In this document: positions 35,481 to 45,700 of the stretch, in pieces
Layout of the letters: every line of letters begins with the position of its first letter
Position numbering within the stretch: position 1 is the first letter of the stretch
NCBI GenBank assembly: GCA_905373785.1
Contig: CAJPUK010000001.1
Location: 1 to 59,896 of the forward strand
Origin: an uncultured Johnsonella sp.
GTDB lineage: Bacteria > Bacillota > Clostridia > Lachnospirales > Lachnospiraceae
DNA: 59,896 nt
Reading direction: 5' to 3'
Notes under the pieces: generated by a model
Databases searched by the model: none
What the model saw: the letters and a program-made list of their open reading frames with translations, nothing else
Told to the model about the DNA's origin: nothing
Translations under genes and position numbers: made by a program

Positions 35481-37103
35481 CTAGTTGAAAATCACAAATT
35501 GGGAGTCGGTTTTATCATCTGTGCCGTGCGCTGCAGTTATCCTGTCTCCAAATCTGTCATTGCCCTTTTTAGAAGAATCATACATATAATAAGATCCGTT
35601 CTTAAATTTAGGGGCACTTGGACTTTCAGAACTGCTTACTCTTGCAAAGAATTGATTATTCATTATTATTATCCAAGAGTCTGAGCCGTCTTTAAGCACT
35701 TTTTTATTACCTTTTACCACTCTGCCGTCTTTGTTTACAACAAACCATGCGTCACTTCCTTGATCGGCATCTTTTACTATTCCGTATCCGATATCTTCAT
35801 TGGCATCAAGTCTCAGACCGTTATAGTAGAACCTATTCAAATGACGCACCAATCTGAATCCTGCTCCGTATGCTATTCCGTTAGGCTTAAATCCGAATAC
35901 TGCCGGTCCGTCTGCGATTTCTATATAAATCTCATCGCCTGTCTTCATGGATCCGTCATTTAATTCGTCCGCTCCGAAGAGGTATAAGTTTCCTCTGTCT
36001 AATGCAGGGATCTCAGAGTGAGCCTTATCCGCAAGGAAGTCCGCCTTACTCCAAGTATCCACTTCATAAGCCTTAGCAAAGGTTCCGTCATAATACATAA
36101 TTACAAAACCTGTCTGCATACGTCCGAGCTTGTCGAAGGCATACTTTTTGTTATATACACTGTATATTTTATTCTTATAAAGTTTGCCCTCCGAATTGGT
36201 TCTGAACCAGCTAAACTCCTGGGCGTTGTAATCATGATCCGACATTCCCTCGTTGGCAACTCTAAATGACCAATAGTCTTTTTTAAGTTGTCCATCGTTG
36301 GAGTCTGCGGAATATCTGTACTTTGCATCGCTTGAGGTGGCATTTACTGTGGCATTGCTTACTGATATTCCGGGTATCATAATACCGTTCTCATCAAATA
36401 CATAAGTTTTACCGTCTATCTCCTTTGTCTTAGCAGAGGATAATGTATTGCTTTTCACCTTTTTGCCGTCTGTATCAAAGTACATCCACATCAGCCCATA
36501 ATCCGAGTATTCCCTTTGACCTAATTGACTGCGCATATCCGTTTCTGCAACTTCATTGTACAAATACCATTGTCCGCTGTACATAGCTCCGTCTTCTCCA
36601 AAGTAATATAAAGCATCTACGAATTTGTTACTTGTACTTTCATCCACCGGATATCCGTTCTCATTAACAAGTCCGGTAACCATCTTGCCGTCCCCGTCAA
36701 ATATGTACTTTTTCCCGTTTATTGACTTGGGTGCAATCTTTTCCGAAATACTCTTATAAGCTTTGCCGCTTTCATTAAAATAATACCAATTTGTAAGATT
36801 GGCATCATCCGCATCAGCCAGTCCCTTCCACTGGTTGACATACATGGCACCATCACTTCCCACATAATAGAGATTATCATTATCTTTTATAAGGCTGTCC
36901 TTAAGCATAAGTCCGTCTGCCCCCAGATAATAATATTTTTTATCCTCAGATCTTCTCCATGAGTCAGTTACGATGGTTCCGTCGTTCTCAACATACTTCC
37001 AACCACCGTCTTCTTCTTTCCATTGACCTGCAAGTGCAGGTAAACTTAAAGAAATTGTAAGCAGCGAAGTCATGAGTCCTACTTGCCAAAACTTAACTCT
37101 CAT
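35481..37103 (-). CDS. Secreted wall-binding repeat protein A2 (540 aa)
   Basis: Signal peptide 1-25 (LPALAG). Most of the protein is choline-binding-type repeats (WRRSEDKKYYYLGADGLM, INGKKYIFDGDGKMVTG). The C-terminal ~170 residues form the A-family domain (LNDGSMKTG, IEIADGPAVFGFKPNG, FYYNGLRLDANEDIGYGIV, VNKDGRVVKGNKKV). Close paralogue of A1 and more distant from the 525-aa protein at 4573. First gene of operon 2. Preceded by its own promoter, a strong ribosome binding site for a tiny leader ORF, and its own AAAGGGG site. Probably a non-covalently attached wall protein that may partner with the two giants. Confidence 0.83.
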   Translation of the reverse strand: MRVKFWQVGLMTSLLTISLSLPALAGQWKEEDGGWKYVENDGTIVTDSWRRSEDKKYYYLGADGLMLKDSLIKDNDNLYYVGSDGAMYVNQWKGLADADDANLTNWYYFNESGKAYKSISEKIAPKSINGKKYIFDGDGKMVTGLVNENGYPVDESTSNKFVDALYYFGEDGAMYSGQWYLYNEVAETDMRSQLGQREYSDYGLMWMYFDTDGKKVKSNTLSSAKTKEIDGKTYVFDENGIMIPGISVSNATVNATSSDAKYRYSADSNDGQLKKDYWSFRVANEGMSDHDYNAQEFSWFRTNSEGKLYKNKIYSVYNKKYAFDKLGRMQTGFVIMYYDGTFAKAYEVDTWSKADFLADKAHSEIPALDRGNLYLFGADELNDGSMKTGDEIYIEIADGPAVFGFKPNGIAYGAGFRLVRHLNRFYYNGLRLDANEDIGYGIVKDADQGSDAWFVVNKDGRVVKGNKKVLKDGSDSWIIIMNNQFFARVSSSESPSAPKFKNGSYYMYDSSKKGNDRFGDRITAAHGTDDKTDSQFVIFN

Positions 37104-37157
37104 AATACCCCTTTCTTAGTTTTGTAATTGCTTAAAACCCACATGCTGCAAGAACGA

Positions 37158-37178
37158 TTATATAATTGCATCTTCCAT
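37158..37178 (-). CDS. Possible 6-codon leader peptide upstream of A2
   Basis: ATG at 37178 encodes MEDAII and a stop. It follows an unusually strong AAAGGAGG site (37192-37186) at 7-nt spacing, better than that of A2 itself. A second ATG at 37144 opens a 14-codon frame without a ribosome binding site, whose TGA overlaps the A2 start (ATGA). These may couple or tune A2 translation, or be chance. Confidence 0.3.
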   Translation of the reverse strand: MEDAII

Positions 37179-37204
37179 ACTTTGTCCTCCTTTTTTTAGG
37201 TGCA

Positions 37205-37263
37205 TCCACTGTTTAAATTTAAATACATTTAGTGGATTATACCTGTATCTTAACATTTGGTAA
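37205..37263 (-). promoter_or_regulatory. Promoter and operator-like inverted repeat of operon 2
   Basis: Perfect -10 TATAAT (37241-37236) with a weak -35 TTACCA at 16 bp. An inverted repeat TCCACT-N20-AGTGGA (37205-37236) overlaps the -10 and start site, and contains the palindrome TTTAAATTTAAA. It looks like a repressor site; the regulator is unknown. Confidence 0.45.
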
Positions 37264-37455
37264 GTAAAAATTCAATAGGATATCATCACTGTTATAATAC
37301 TGTAATAATTGTTTCATAAATTATATATTTCTGCCGGGTATTGACAGTTTACTTTATGTAATAAAAGCAGATAAAAGTGATTTAAATCGGCTGTTTGACC
37401 GCAGGATACTGTATGCCAAAAGGCGATATTTTAAGCACCACAGGCTTAAGATAAT

Positions 37456-37490
37456 AAAAAAAGAGGCTTAAGCCAAGGCTTAAACCCCTT
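37456..37490 (-). terminator. Terminator of the first surface-protein operon
   Basis: Stem GGGGTTTAAGCC / GGCTTAAGCCTC with a 2-nt loop, followed on the minus strand by TTTTTTTATT. It lies about 55 bp past the stop of C1 and separates the two operons. The rest of the 37104-37542 gap carries the operon 2 promoter region. Confidence 0.88.
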
Positions 37491-37542
37491 CTTTGTTTAA
37501 AGATAAGAATTGTTTATCTTTTTTAATTAATTCTGAAAATGA

Positions 37543-40500
37543 TTAAGGTGTCTCTCTTAACCATACTCCGTTAGCATCTACAGGGAAACCGTCAGGTGTT
37601 GTGGTATTTACATAGAGAGAACCGTCTCCTGCAAGTAAGTACCAATTACCTTCTACTTCCTGCCATCCTGTCATCATAGATCCTGTTACCGGACTTAAGT
37701 AATACCATTTTCCGGCACTGAAGATCCATCCTTTGACCATGGCTCCGTAGCTTGAACCCTGAGTATCTGACATGTAGTACCAAAGACCCTTATCATCCTG
37801 TATCCATCCGGTTCTCATATTACCTTGAGCATCGAAGGCATATGTTGCAAGGCTTTGACTCTCGCCTGAACCGTAAACTATAGCTGCCCATGAATTCTTA
37901 AGCGGTTCTGCACTGTTTTTAAGTACAAAGTTCCAACTACCGTTTGAATTCTGTCTCCAGTCTCCTTCGGTTTCATTTCTATAGGTCTTATAGTTAATTC
38001 CGGCTACAGTTGCATTCTTAGCCTTAGGTCCGCCGCCGCCGGAGCTGCTTCCGCCGCTGCTTCCGCCGGAACCGGAGTTATTGATCTTGGCTTTAACATC
38101 TCTGACGAGTTGCTCAAGTTCAGCCTTCTTAGCAAGGAGTTCGGCAATAGTTGCCTGTACCTGACTTGGATCAGCCGGATTGGAAGTTTTATCTCTTAGG
38201 CTTTCAGCCGCTGCAATAGCCTGGTTTATTGCATCTCTATCAGCATTGTTTAACTTGCTGTTAGGTGCAAGACCTCTAAGTTCGTTAATAACTGTGTTAA
38301 GTTCAACAACCTTATCAGCTCTTGCCTCAGCCTGATCTATAAGATCATTAAGTTGCTGTCTCATAGCATCTATCTGAGCCTGTGTAGCGCTCGGATCTGT
38401 TAAAAGCAATGACGCTCTGTCTCTTAAGTCCTCTATAGCTTGCTTGTCATCCGCACTTACCGGCTTTGTAGTATCTGCAAGTAAGGTATTGGAAAGACCT
38501 ATTGAGTTGTTAAGTTCGGTTCTTGAATTACCTATTGTGAGCGAGTTGTTAGCTGCATCTATAGCTGCCTGTACTGTAGTATCCTTCATAGCAGTAAGTT
38601 CTGCCGCAGTGGATATAGGACCTACCTTATCAATTGCAGAACGAGCCGCTACCTTAGCAGCTGTAAGCTGTCCTCTGGCTGCTGTTGAGATATTTGGATT
38701 ATTAAGTAAAGCATCTATCTCTGTAATCTTAGCCTCCAGTGCATCTATTTCAGTTCTTCTTGTCTCATGATACTGATAATGAGTATAAAGAGTTATACTG
38801 TCCGTTACTGTAGTCGTAGGCAAGAACTTATGGTTATTATTTTGATTCTGATTATCATATACTTGATTTTTGTAAAGTCCTAGTAACTTAAACTTTCTTC
38901 CGTCAGTCGGTGCTGTATCAATAATCGCATCTGTATCAAATCCTATAGCTGTGTAAGTTGCCACATCTTCAAGAGCTGAACCCTCAGGTACTTCTACAGT
39001 ATGTTCTGTTGTTCTTGCAGGATCGGTTACAGGAAGATAAGATTTGGTATCTATTATCTTTACTGTATTCTTTTTCTTATAAGCCAGTATGTAAGTTTCT
39101 CCTGCATTAGGATTTACTCCTGTCATCATAAAGGTCTCATCTGCAAGGTCACTAAGTCCCAGAGGTGATACATCGGTTACCGTTCCGGCTGCCACTCTGT
39201 AAAGCTTGTAGTCGAATCCGCCTCTACTTGAAGGATCAAGCTTTGCATATACGTTCATAGCCGGTATATTACTGCTGCCATCCAGTGCCACTATTGTTGA
39301 GTTAAATCTCCTTGTAAAACTTACATCTACTGTAAAGGCAAATCTGATAAGATCAGGATCGCTTGACAGTGCCCTTATTGCATTAGATTCCGATGCAAGA
39401 ATATTACGAGTATTAAACTTCACTACATAGTTTACCTTCCTGCTTGATTCTCTACCGCTAATAACAGCCGGAGGATCATTTATATAATCATGATCTGTAC
39501 TTGTACTGTTTACGATAGTATTCTTATAACTGTTTATCTGTGCAGGATCTATACTGAACCTACCGTTCATAGGTGAGAAGGTTAAACTACTGTTATATTC
39601 GTCAATTGAAGGTGCTGTTGCACCCGCTACAGAACTATCATACTTATGAACCGCATTTATGATAACATCTGATGAAGGCATATCAAAAGCATACTCACGT
39701 CCTGCACTTGTTATACCTGTAACCGGACCTCCTAAGTTTAATTCCCAGTTATTGAACTTCCATCTGTTCGGATGAGTTACTTCATTATCTGCTGTGATTC
39801 GTACTCTATCCTTCTTTTGAAGTCTGTCATAACTTGTACTTCCCGGTGTGAATCCATCTGCAGCTCCAAGTGGAGTTCCGCTTCTTGTAATTGACTCTAT
39901 CTTAGCACCTGAACCCGTTACGGTTATTTTATAAGTAGCCGCTACGGCTATACCTGAAGTTGTATATGTAGGTGTACCGCTTTCAAGTATGGCAGGATCT
40001 GTGAAACTTGTAGTATCTCCTGAAGGTCTTGCCACCAATACATAGTTGGTATTAGCTGTCAAACCGGCAAATACAAGCTTACCATTATCAAGGGTCGGAT
40101 TAGCTTTAACTTCTCCGGTTGCAGAGTTGACTAAAGCATATTCTGTATTTGCAACCGGGCTACTAAGAGTTACTTTATCACTTTGTGACTGTATTTTACT
40201 TGTAGCTGCTACAGGTACGATTACTTCTGCCGGATCACTCTTTGGATTTACCGCTGAAATATTGCCCGTAGAGGTTGTATCGGTAGCTTCTACTTCATAA
40301 ACCTTATACTTTCTTCCTATGGCAAGAGGTGCAAACTTACCACCGGAAAGTGCTGTTCCTGCCTTGTTGTCAAGTATATTGCCTGCAACATCTGTAAGTA
40401 TATACCTTCTTCTGTCGCTTAAACCGCTTACTGTTATAGTTCCGGTTCCGTTATTCTCATCATTGCCTGCATCAAGACTTGGTGCTATGTATACACCCGG

Positions 40501-42732
40501 TCTCGGGTCTATACCCTTGAATACTGCAACATATGTAAATACTGTATTTTCTGCTACATCTGAATCGGATACCTTTCTTGTCGGATCAAATGCCCCGGTC
40601 AAGCCATGTGCCGGGTCATATGTTGTAACCCTTGTAGTGGCATTGCCATGTTCATCTGCAAGATACCAACCATCAAACTGATAATTAGGCTTCGGATTTA
40701 CATTGGTTCCTATAACCGGTGCAAATGAAGCAACGGTGTCATTTATATTCTTTGAAGGGAATACTCTTGTTCCGCTGATAACTCCACCGCTACCTGCTCT
40801 AAACTGTACTTTAGCCCACTTTGCAGGGTCTTTTTTGAACTTAATTACTAAGGTTGCATTACCGGTGGTGTTATCAGCTATACCACCATTAGCCTCGGCT
40901 TTTAGGTTTACCGGAGCTGTAAGCTCTGTATACTTTGTATCAGGATGTCCCTTCCAGTATACACAATCAAAAAGATAGTCCTGACCTGCCGGCGGAAGTG
41001 ATGTAGCCGGTGTACCTGCAGTACCTAAAACATCAGCCAAGGTATTGTTTATAGAAACATTGGCAGCATTTTTAGGATCTTTCTTAAGGGCTCTTTGACC
41101 CGGTAAAGTAAATCCTGTTGCTGAAACTCCTTCCTGCTCAAAGTTAACCTTTGTCCAGAAACTCGCCACTGAGGTTCTCTCTATATAGTTTACCTTGATA
41201 GTTCTTCCACCTGCAGGTTCGCTTGTAGTTACCTTATATACCAGCTTCTTTTCTACAGTACCGTCAGGTTTTACAACACCGGTTGGTACTATATCCTGTT
41301 TTGCAAAGTCTGTAGTACTTGGTCCCAAATCAACGTTTGGAGGATACACATATCCTTCTTGTACAGGCAGCACTAACTCATATTCAGTAGGCACTTGCTT
41401 TGAACCTGACTCACTTGTAGCAGTTGAGGTCAAAGCAGGCATTGCAACATTATGATTGTCTACAAAACTTACCGCTACCGGTCTTGTTACACTGGTATCT
41501 ACATTGTACTTGGCTCTGATTATAATATTGTGGTTCGGCATCTTAAAGCTGAAACTTTTATTTGTAGTGTTAAAGAACTCTGAAGTACGCATATCCGCAC
41601 CTTCAGCCTTACCATTTATATACTGTATTGAGTATACACCGCTTGTAGCAAGTGCATTCGGTCTAAGACCCGCAAGGTCGACCATGTCCGTTACAGAGCC
41701 TGTCTGTAATACATAAAGTGAATGCGTATCATTTGCCGGCTTTTCAGGAAGAGTACCGGTAACCTGTGCTCCTGCATTAAATTGGTAGGTTGTATCATCA
41801 TCAGGTTTAAGTAGACTTCCATCATTTGCATTTACATACTGTATTCTAACGGTAAACTTCTTAGCTGTATCTACTTCATACTCGTAATCAACAGTCAAAT
41901 CACGGTTAGGCATGATACCTGATACTTTCTGAGTGGTAGTATCAAGCTTAGCCAAATCATTTGTACCAAAATCAGCTGTATCATCCCAGTTTCTGTACTT
42001 GGAAGCACTGATAGCAGAGCCTCCGTTAGCATAAGCTTTAACCTTATATCCCGGAATATCTCTAGCCGGTGTAGCACTTATTTGTTCATTATCTTTTTGA
42101 TTTGCGGTTACTAATTTATCACTTGCCCAAGAATCGTACTTAAAAGGTATAATTCTGCTGTCATTATGATTAAGCACATTATTGCCCTTAGTTACAGTAC
42201 CTGACTTTACAAAGTAATGTCTTACCCTAAAAAAGTGCTTTCCTGTCTCGGTAGATGTACTCCACTTTGCTTTAAGGTATGTACCGTCGGTTTGAAAAGC
42301 ATAAGGAAGATGTTGATATTCTTCATCATTCTCATCAAACCAGCCGTCAAAATGAAAGCCCTTCCATGTAGCACTATTTGCACTATTATCATACTTCGGC
42401 ATTGCAGGTCTTGGTCCTACACCATGATTATCAATTCTACCCTCTTTCCACACTGTTGCATCGTTAAATGGCGCTGTATCAATCAGTCGGTTACCTGCAT
42501 TACCAGATACTAAGTATTGATTGTTTCCATTCTTAGCTATAGGAAATCCTGTATTATAGTTAGTACTAAATGACAAATCCGGTCCATTTGCTACATCAAA
42601 CATCAAATTTCCCGGACCTGCCGGTGTTGCTGCATACACCTCTTTACCGGTAAGTCCGGTCATCATGCTCGAAAGCATGATGACTGAAAGTCCGGCAGAG
42701 ATTATTCTTTTGCTTTTTTGCAATAATCTCAT
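37543..42732 (-). CDS. Giant wall-binding surface protein C1 (1729 aa)
   Basis: Start at ATG 42732 (AGGAGG 7 nt upstream; a GTG at 42738 is in frame). Signal peptide 1-34 (EVYA-ATP). N-terminal InlB-like hairpin (FHFDGWFDEND) and IPGYKVKAY module as in C2. Modules ending GIMPNRDLTVDYEYE and FKMPNHNIIIRAKYN follow, with a KDPAKWAKVQF module, YALVNSATGEV modules and a long helical stretch (about 1370-1590) of FIVAR-like three-helix repeats rich in Ala/Asn/Asp. The Gly/Ser linker (GSGGSSGGSSSGGGG), wall-binding repeats and GSLYVNTTTPDGFPV close it. Third gene of operon 1, 13 bp after B1. About 215 residues longer than C2, mainly in the helical region. Confidence 0.8.
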   Translation of the reverse strand: MRLLQKSKRIISAGLSVIMLSSMMTGLTGKEVYAATPAGPGNLMFDVANGPDLSFSTNYNTGFPIAKNGNNQYLVSGNAGNRLIDTAPFNDATVWKEGRIDNHGVGPRPAMPKYDNSANSATWKGFHFDGWFDENDEEYQHLPYAFQTDGTYLKAKWSTSTETGKHFFRVRHYFVKSGTVTKGNNVLNHNDSRIIPFKYDSWASDKLVTANQKDNEQISATPARDIPGYKVKAYANGGSAISASKYRNWDDTADFGTNDLAKLDTTTQKVSGIMPNRDLTVDYEYEVDTAKKFTVRIQYVNANDGSLLKPDDDTTYQFNAGAQVTGTLPEKPANDTHSLYVLQTGSVTDMVDLAGLRPNALATSGVYSIQYINGKAEGADMRTSEFFNTTNKSFSFKMPNHNIIIRAKYNVDTSVTRPVAVSFVDNHNVAMPALTSTATSESGSKQVPTEYELVLPVQEGYVYPPNVDLGPSTTDFAKQDIVPTGVVKPDGTVEKKLVYKVTTSEPAGGRTIKVNYIERTSVASFWTKVNFEQEGVSATGFTLPGQRALKKDPKNAANVSINNTLADVLGTAGTPATSLPPAGQDYLFDCVYWKGHPDTKYTELTAPVNLKAEANGGIADNTTGNATLVIKFKKDPAKWAKVQFRAGSGGVISGTRVFPSKNINDTVASFAPVIGTNVNPKPNYQFDGWYLADEHGNATTRVTTYDPAHGLTGAFDPTRKVSDSDVAENTVFTYVAVFKGIDPRPGVYIAPSLDAGNDENNGTGTITVSGLSDRRRYILTDVAGNILDNKAGTALSGGKFAPLAIGRKYKVYEVEATDTTSTGNISAVNPKSDPAEVIVPVAATSKIQSQSDKVTLSSPVANTEYALVNSATGEVKANPTLDNGKLVFAGLTANTNYVLVARPSGDTTSFTDPAILESGTPTYTTSGIAVAATYKITVTGSGAKIESITRSGTPLGAADGFTPGSTSYDRLQKKDRVRITADNEVTHPNRWKFNNWELNLGGPVTGITSAGREYAFDMPSSDVIINAVHKYDSSVAGATAPSIDEYNSSLTFSPMNGRFSIDPAQINSYKNTIVNSTSTDHDYINDPPAVISGRESSRKVNYVVKFNTRNILASESNAIRALSSDPDLIRFAFTVDVSFTRRFNSTIVALDGSSNIPAMNVYAKLDPSSRGGFDYKLYRVAAGTVTDVSPLGLSDLADETFMMTGVNPNAGETYILAYKKKNTVKIIDTKSYLPVTDPARTTEHTVEVPEGSALEDVATYTAIGFDTDAIIDTAPTDGRKFKLLGLYKNQVYDNQNQNNNHKFLPTTTVTDSITLYTHYQYHETRRTEIDALEAKITEIDALLNNPNISTAARGQLTAAKVAARSAIDKVGPISTAAELTAMKDTTVQAAIDAANNSLTIGNSRTELNNSIGLSNTLLADTTKPVSADDKQAIEDLRDRASLLLTDPSATQAQIDAMRQQLNDLIDQAEARADKVVELNTVINELRGLAPNSKLNNADRDAINQAIAAAESLRDKTSNPADPSQVQATIAELLAKKAELEQLVRDVKAKINNSGSGGSSGGSSSGGGGPKAKNATVAGINYKTYRNETEGDWRQNSNGSWNFVLKNSAEPLKNSWAAIVYGSGESQSLATYAFDAQGNMRTGWIQDDKGLWYYMSDTQGSSYGAMVKGWIFSAGKWYYLSPVTGSMMTGWQEVEGNWYLLAGDGSLYVNTTTPDGFPVDANGVWLRETP

Positions 42733-42745
42733 TATCACTCCTCCT

Positions 42746-45700
42746 TTAATTTATCAATGCACCGTCTGCTCCGACTTTATATCCGTCAGGAGTAGTTGTG
42801 TTAACATACATTGATCCCATTGGTTTCACTCCGTTATCAAGGTAATTCCACTGCTCTGCCTTAGCATCGTATGCATAGGTTTGAGCTGAAGCCTGGGTTG
42901 CAAAGTAGTACCATTTACCTGCTACTTCTACCCAACCGGTTCTCATCATTCCTGTATCAGGATCGAGATAATACCAATTCTTATCAGTATCGTTGTATAC
43001 CCAACCGGTCTTCATCTTACCTTGGAAACCGTCTTTATCTGTGTTGCAATAGTACCAATTACCCTTCTCATCCTGGAACCAACCTGTATCCATCAGTCCG
43101 TATGAGTTAAAGTGGTACCAACCGTCAGCTGAACGATCACCTGTGGAGTACTCTAACCTGCCCCACTTGCTTGTCAGTCTGATGCCTCCTGTAAGCACAA
43201 AGCTCCATCTTCCGTCTGCATGCTGCTCCCAGTTTCCGTTGCCGCCTACAGAGTAGGTCTTCGGTGCTGTAGGTATGAATGGCTTATCAGCAGTTCCTCT
43301 TCCGGTTCCGCCGCCGCCGCCGCTGCTTCCGCCGCTGCTTCTACTGCTTACTGTACCGGCATATCCTTCATATCTGGGATTAAGCTGTTGCTGGAAGAAT
43401 CTTTCAGCAAGTGCCGGCACTCTCTTTACTCTTTGCTTTGTTGCAGGATCTGTAACAGTAAATGACTCATATCTCTTGATAGCATCTATCTCTCTTAAGT
43501 TAGGCTTTCTCTTCATTAACTTATCGGCAACTGCCGGTGGCAATGTAGCTGCTATCTCATCAAGCTGTGCCTCCGTCATAGTTGCATATTTTTCAAAATC
43601 AGCCTTGAGTGCCGCATCAGCCGGATTAGTACTGTTAAGTATTGAAAGCATACCCGGTCTTGCAGCTATATTCTTAAGAGTAGCGATTCCTGCCTTCATA
43701 TCTGAGAACTCGCCTCTCTTTAAGAAGTTATCATTTCCGAGATTTACAAGTCTGTTTATTAAACCGTCCAAATCTCCTGACGCCTGCTGAACTTGTTCGC
43801 TATCATCATCATAAGCTGCATATACTACAGTCTTCTTTTGTATAGGTGACGCCGGGTCATATGCTCTGTATCCTGCCTTACCTACGGCTAAAGTATCTGT
43901 ATAGCTCCAACCGTTGCCTCTCTTGGTATATGTTATACCAAGTCTTTCATACGGGCTGAGTATAGGAGATTCGTTCATCCAATCTGTAAATGCATCATTA
44001 GAATCCGAACCTCTTCTTATCTTAACGGTATGAAGTTTGTGTGCAGGATTCTGGCTTGCTGTAGGATAGAAATCTACATGGTTGTTAACAAAGCTCAACT
44101 TAAATGCCTTATTGTATACAAGTACATATGAATGTCCTACTCTTGCCTGGAAGGTAAAGAGTCCGCTAATTCCGTTTCCTTCTGCAGGATTTCTGCTCAT
44201 AGCAACCTCTCCGACCACATTGCCGATAGTGTCGTCTATCTCATATAACTTGTAATCAAGCATATCTATATCCTTGTCATCAAGCTGTACATAGCTTGTA
44301 AGTGTACCCGGATAGTTTGAAGGATGTCCACTTGGAAGTTCAACCCTTCTTCCGTTTACATATCTTTCAATATTTACACCTATCTGCCATGCCGCTGTGA
44401 AAGCTTCAGGAGCAGCCGGTGTATAGATTGCCTGAATTGCATCGGATGCTGTAGCTGTAGCAGCTGACTTTTTGTAGATCACCTTATAAGTTACATCTAC
44501 ATGGTTTGTATCCATAAGCACTCTGTCTTCAGCTGTAGTTAAGTTATTCTGAAGTGCTTCAATACCTTCCGGATCAAGTGCTATCTGCTTAGAACTTCCG
44601 CCTCTTACCTCATCCTGTACATTAGCAAGACTTGGAATAGTTGGTTGCACATTGTAGACAGCTGATATTACAAGGTTAGCCTTTCTTATAGTTATATCAA
44701 GGTTCCTTTGTTGTGCAGCAGTACCTATAACTTCCGTAGCTGCACCTATAGTGACTTTCCACTCCTTAAAGGTATTGCCTTGAGCATCGGTTGCCGGTGC
44801 TAAAAGACTTACTCTATCACCTTCATGAAGCTCTTCATAAATATCTGTAGGAGATGAAAGTATATTGTTACCGTCTCTTGTTACAGACTGTATAGCCATA
44901 CCCGCTTTTCTGGTTTCTAAGATATAGGTAGGTACTTCCAATTCTGAACCCGGATCTGAGTTGAACTTGGAACCTCCGTCTATCCTATCCGCTACGCTGG
45001 CATTAGATCCTGCAGGTCTTGTAATTACTGTAAAGTTCTTACCAACCGGAAGGTTACTGAAAGTTACTGTCGCAGGATTGCCTCCTGTAGGTGTCTGCCA
45101 TCCGTTAGGTGCCTCAGGTGCTATAGTAACAAGGTTACCCGCATCATCTACTAAAGCATACTCCAGTGTCGGATCGGCAGGGTTAATAGTTATCTTGGTC
45201 TTTCCGTCATTATTAGGATCAGGTGTTACAGTATAGTTATTATCAAGTACAGGTACCGTAACCTTTGTCGGAGCTGATTTCTCTCCTGCCGGCACACTGT
45301 TTATTGATGCACCTGCTGCAATAGTTACAGATTCACTGACTTCATACACTTTATACTGTGTTCCTGCCTGTAAGTTATCGAACACTACTGTGTTCTCCAA
45401 AGCATTGCCCGGCTTAACATTAACTACATTGCCGTCCTTATCGGTTAATACATACTTGTATCCCGGCTTGGTATCATATACGGTTACTCTACCTCTACCA
45501 TTAGGAAGCAGACTTCCCTCTGCCTGTTTTGCACTTGGAGCAAGTCCGAATACCGAAGGATCAGGCTTTACCTCAAGCTTATAGGTCATACCGTTTTGAA
45601 CATTATCGGTTAATGCCACCGCATTACCGAACATGTACCAACCGTCATAGAGATAGTTAGGCTCTATGTCATAAGTAAGACCTGATGCTGCTATAACCTG

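Noticed and set aside
43220..43790. Hydrophobic plus-strand frames opposite the B1 linker and wall repeats
   Set aside because: They are antisense to Gly/Ser codons, which translate into Pro/Leu/Ala strings; no ribosome binding site.
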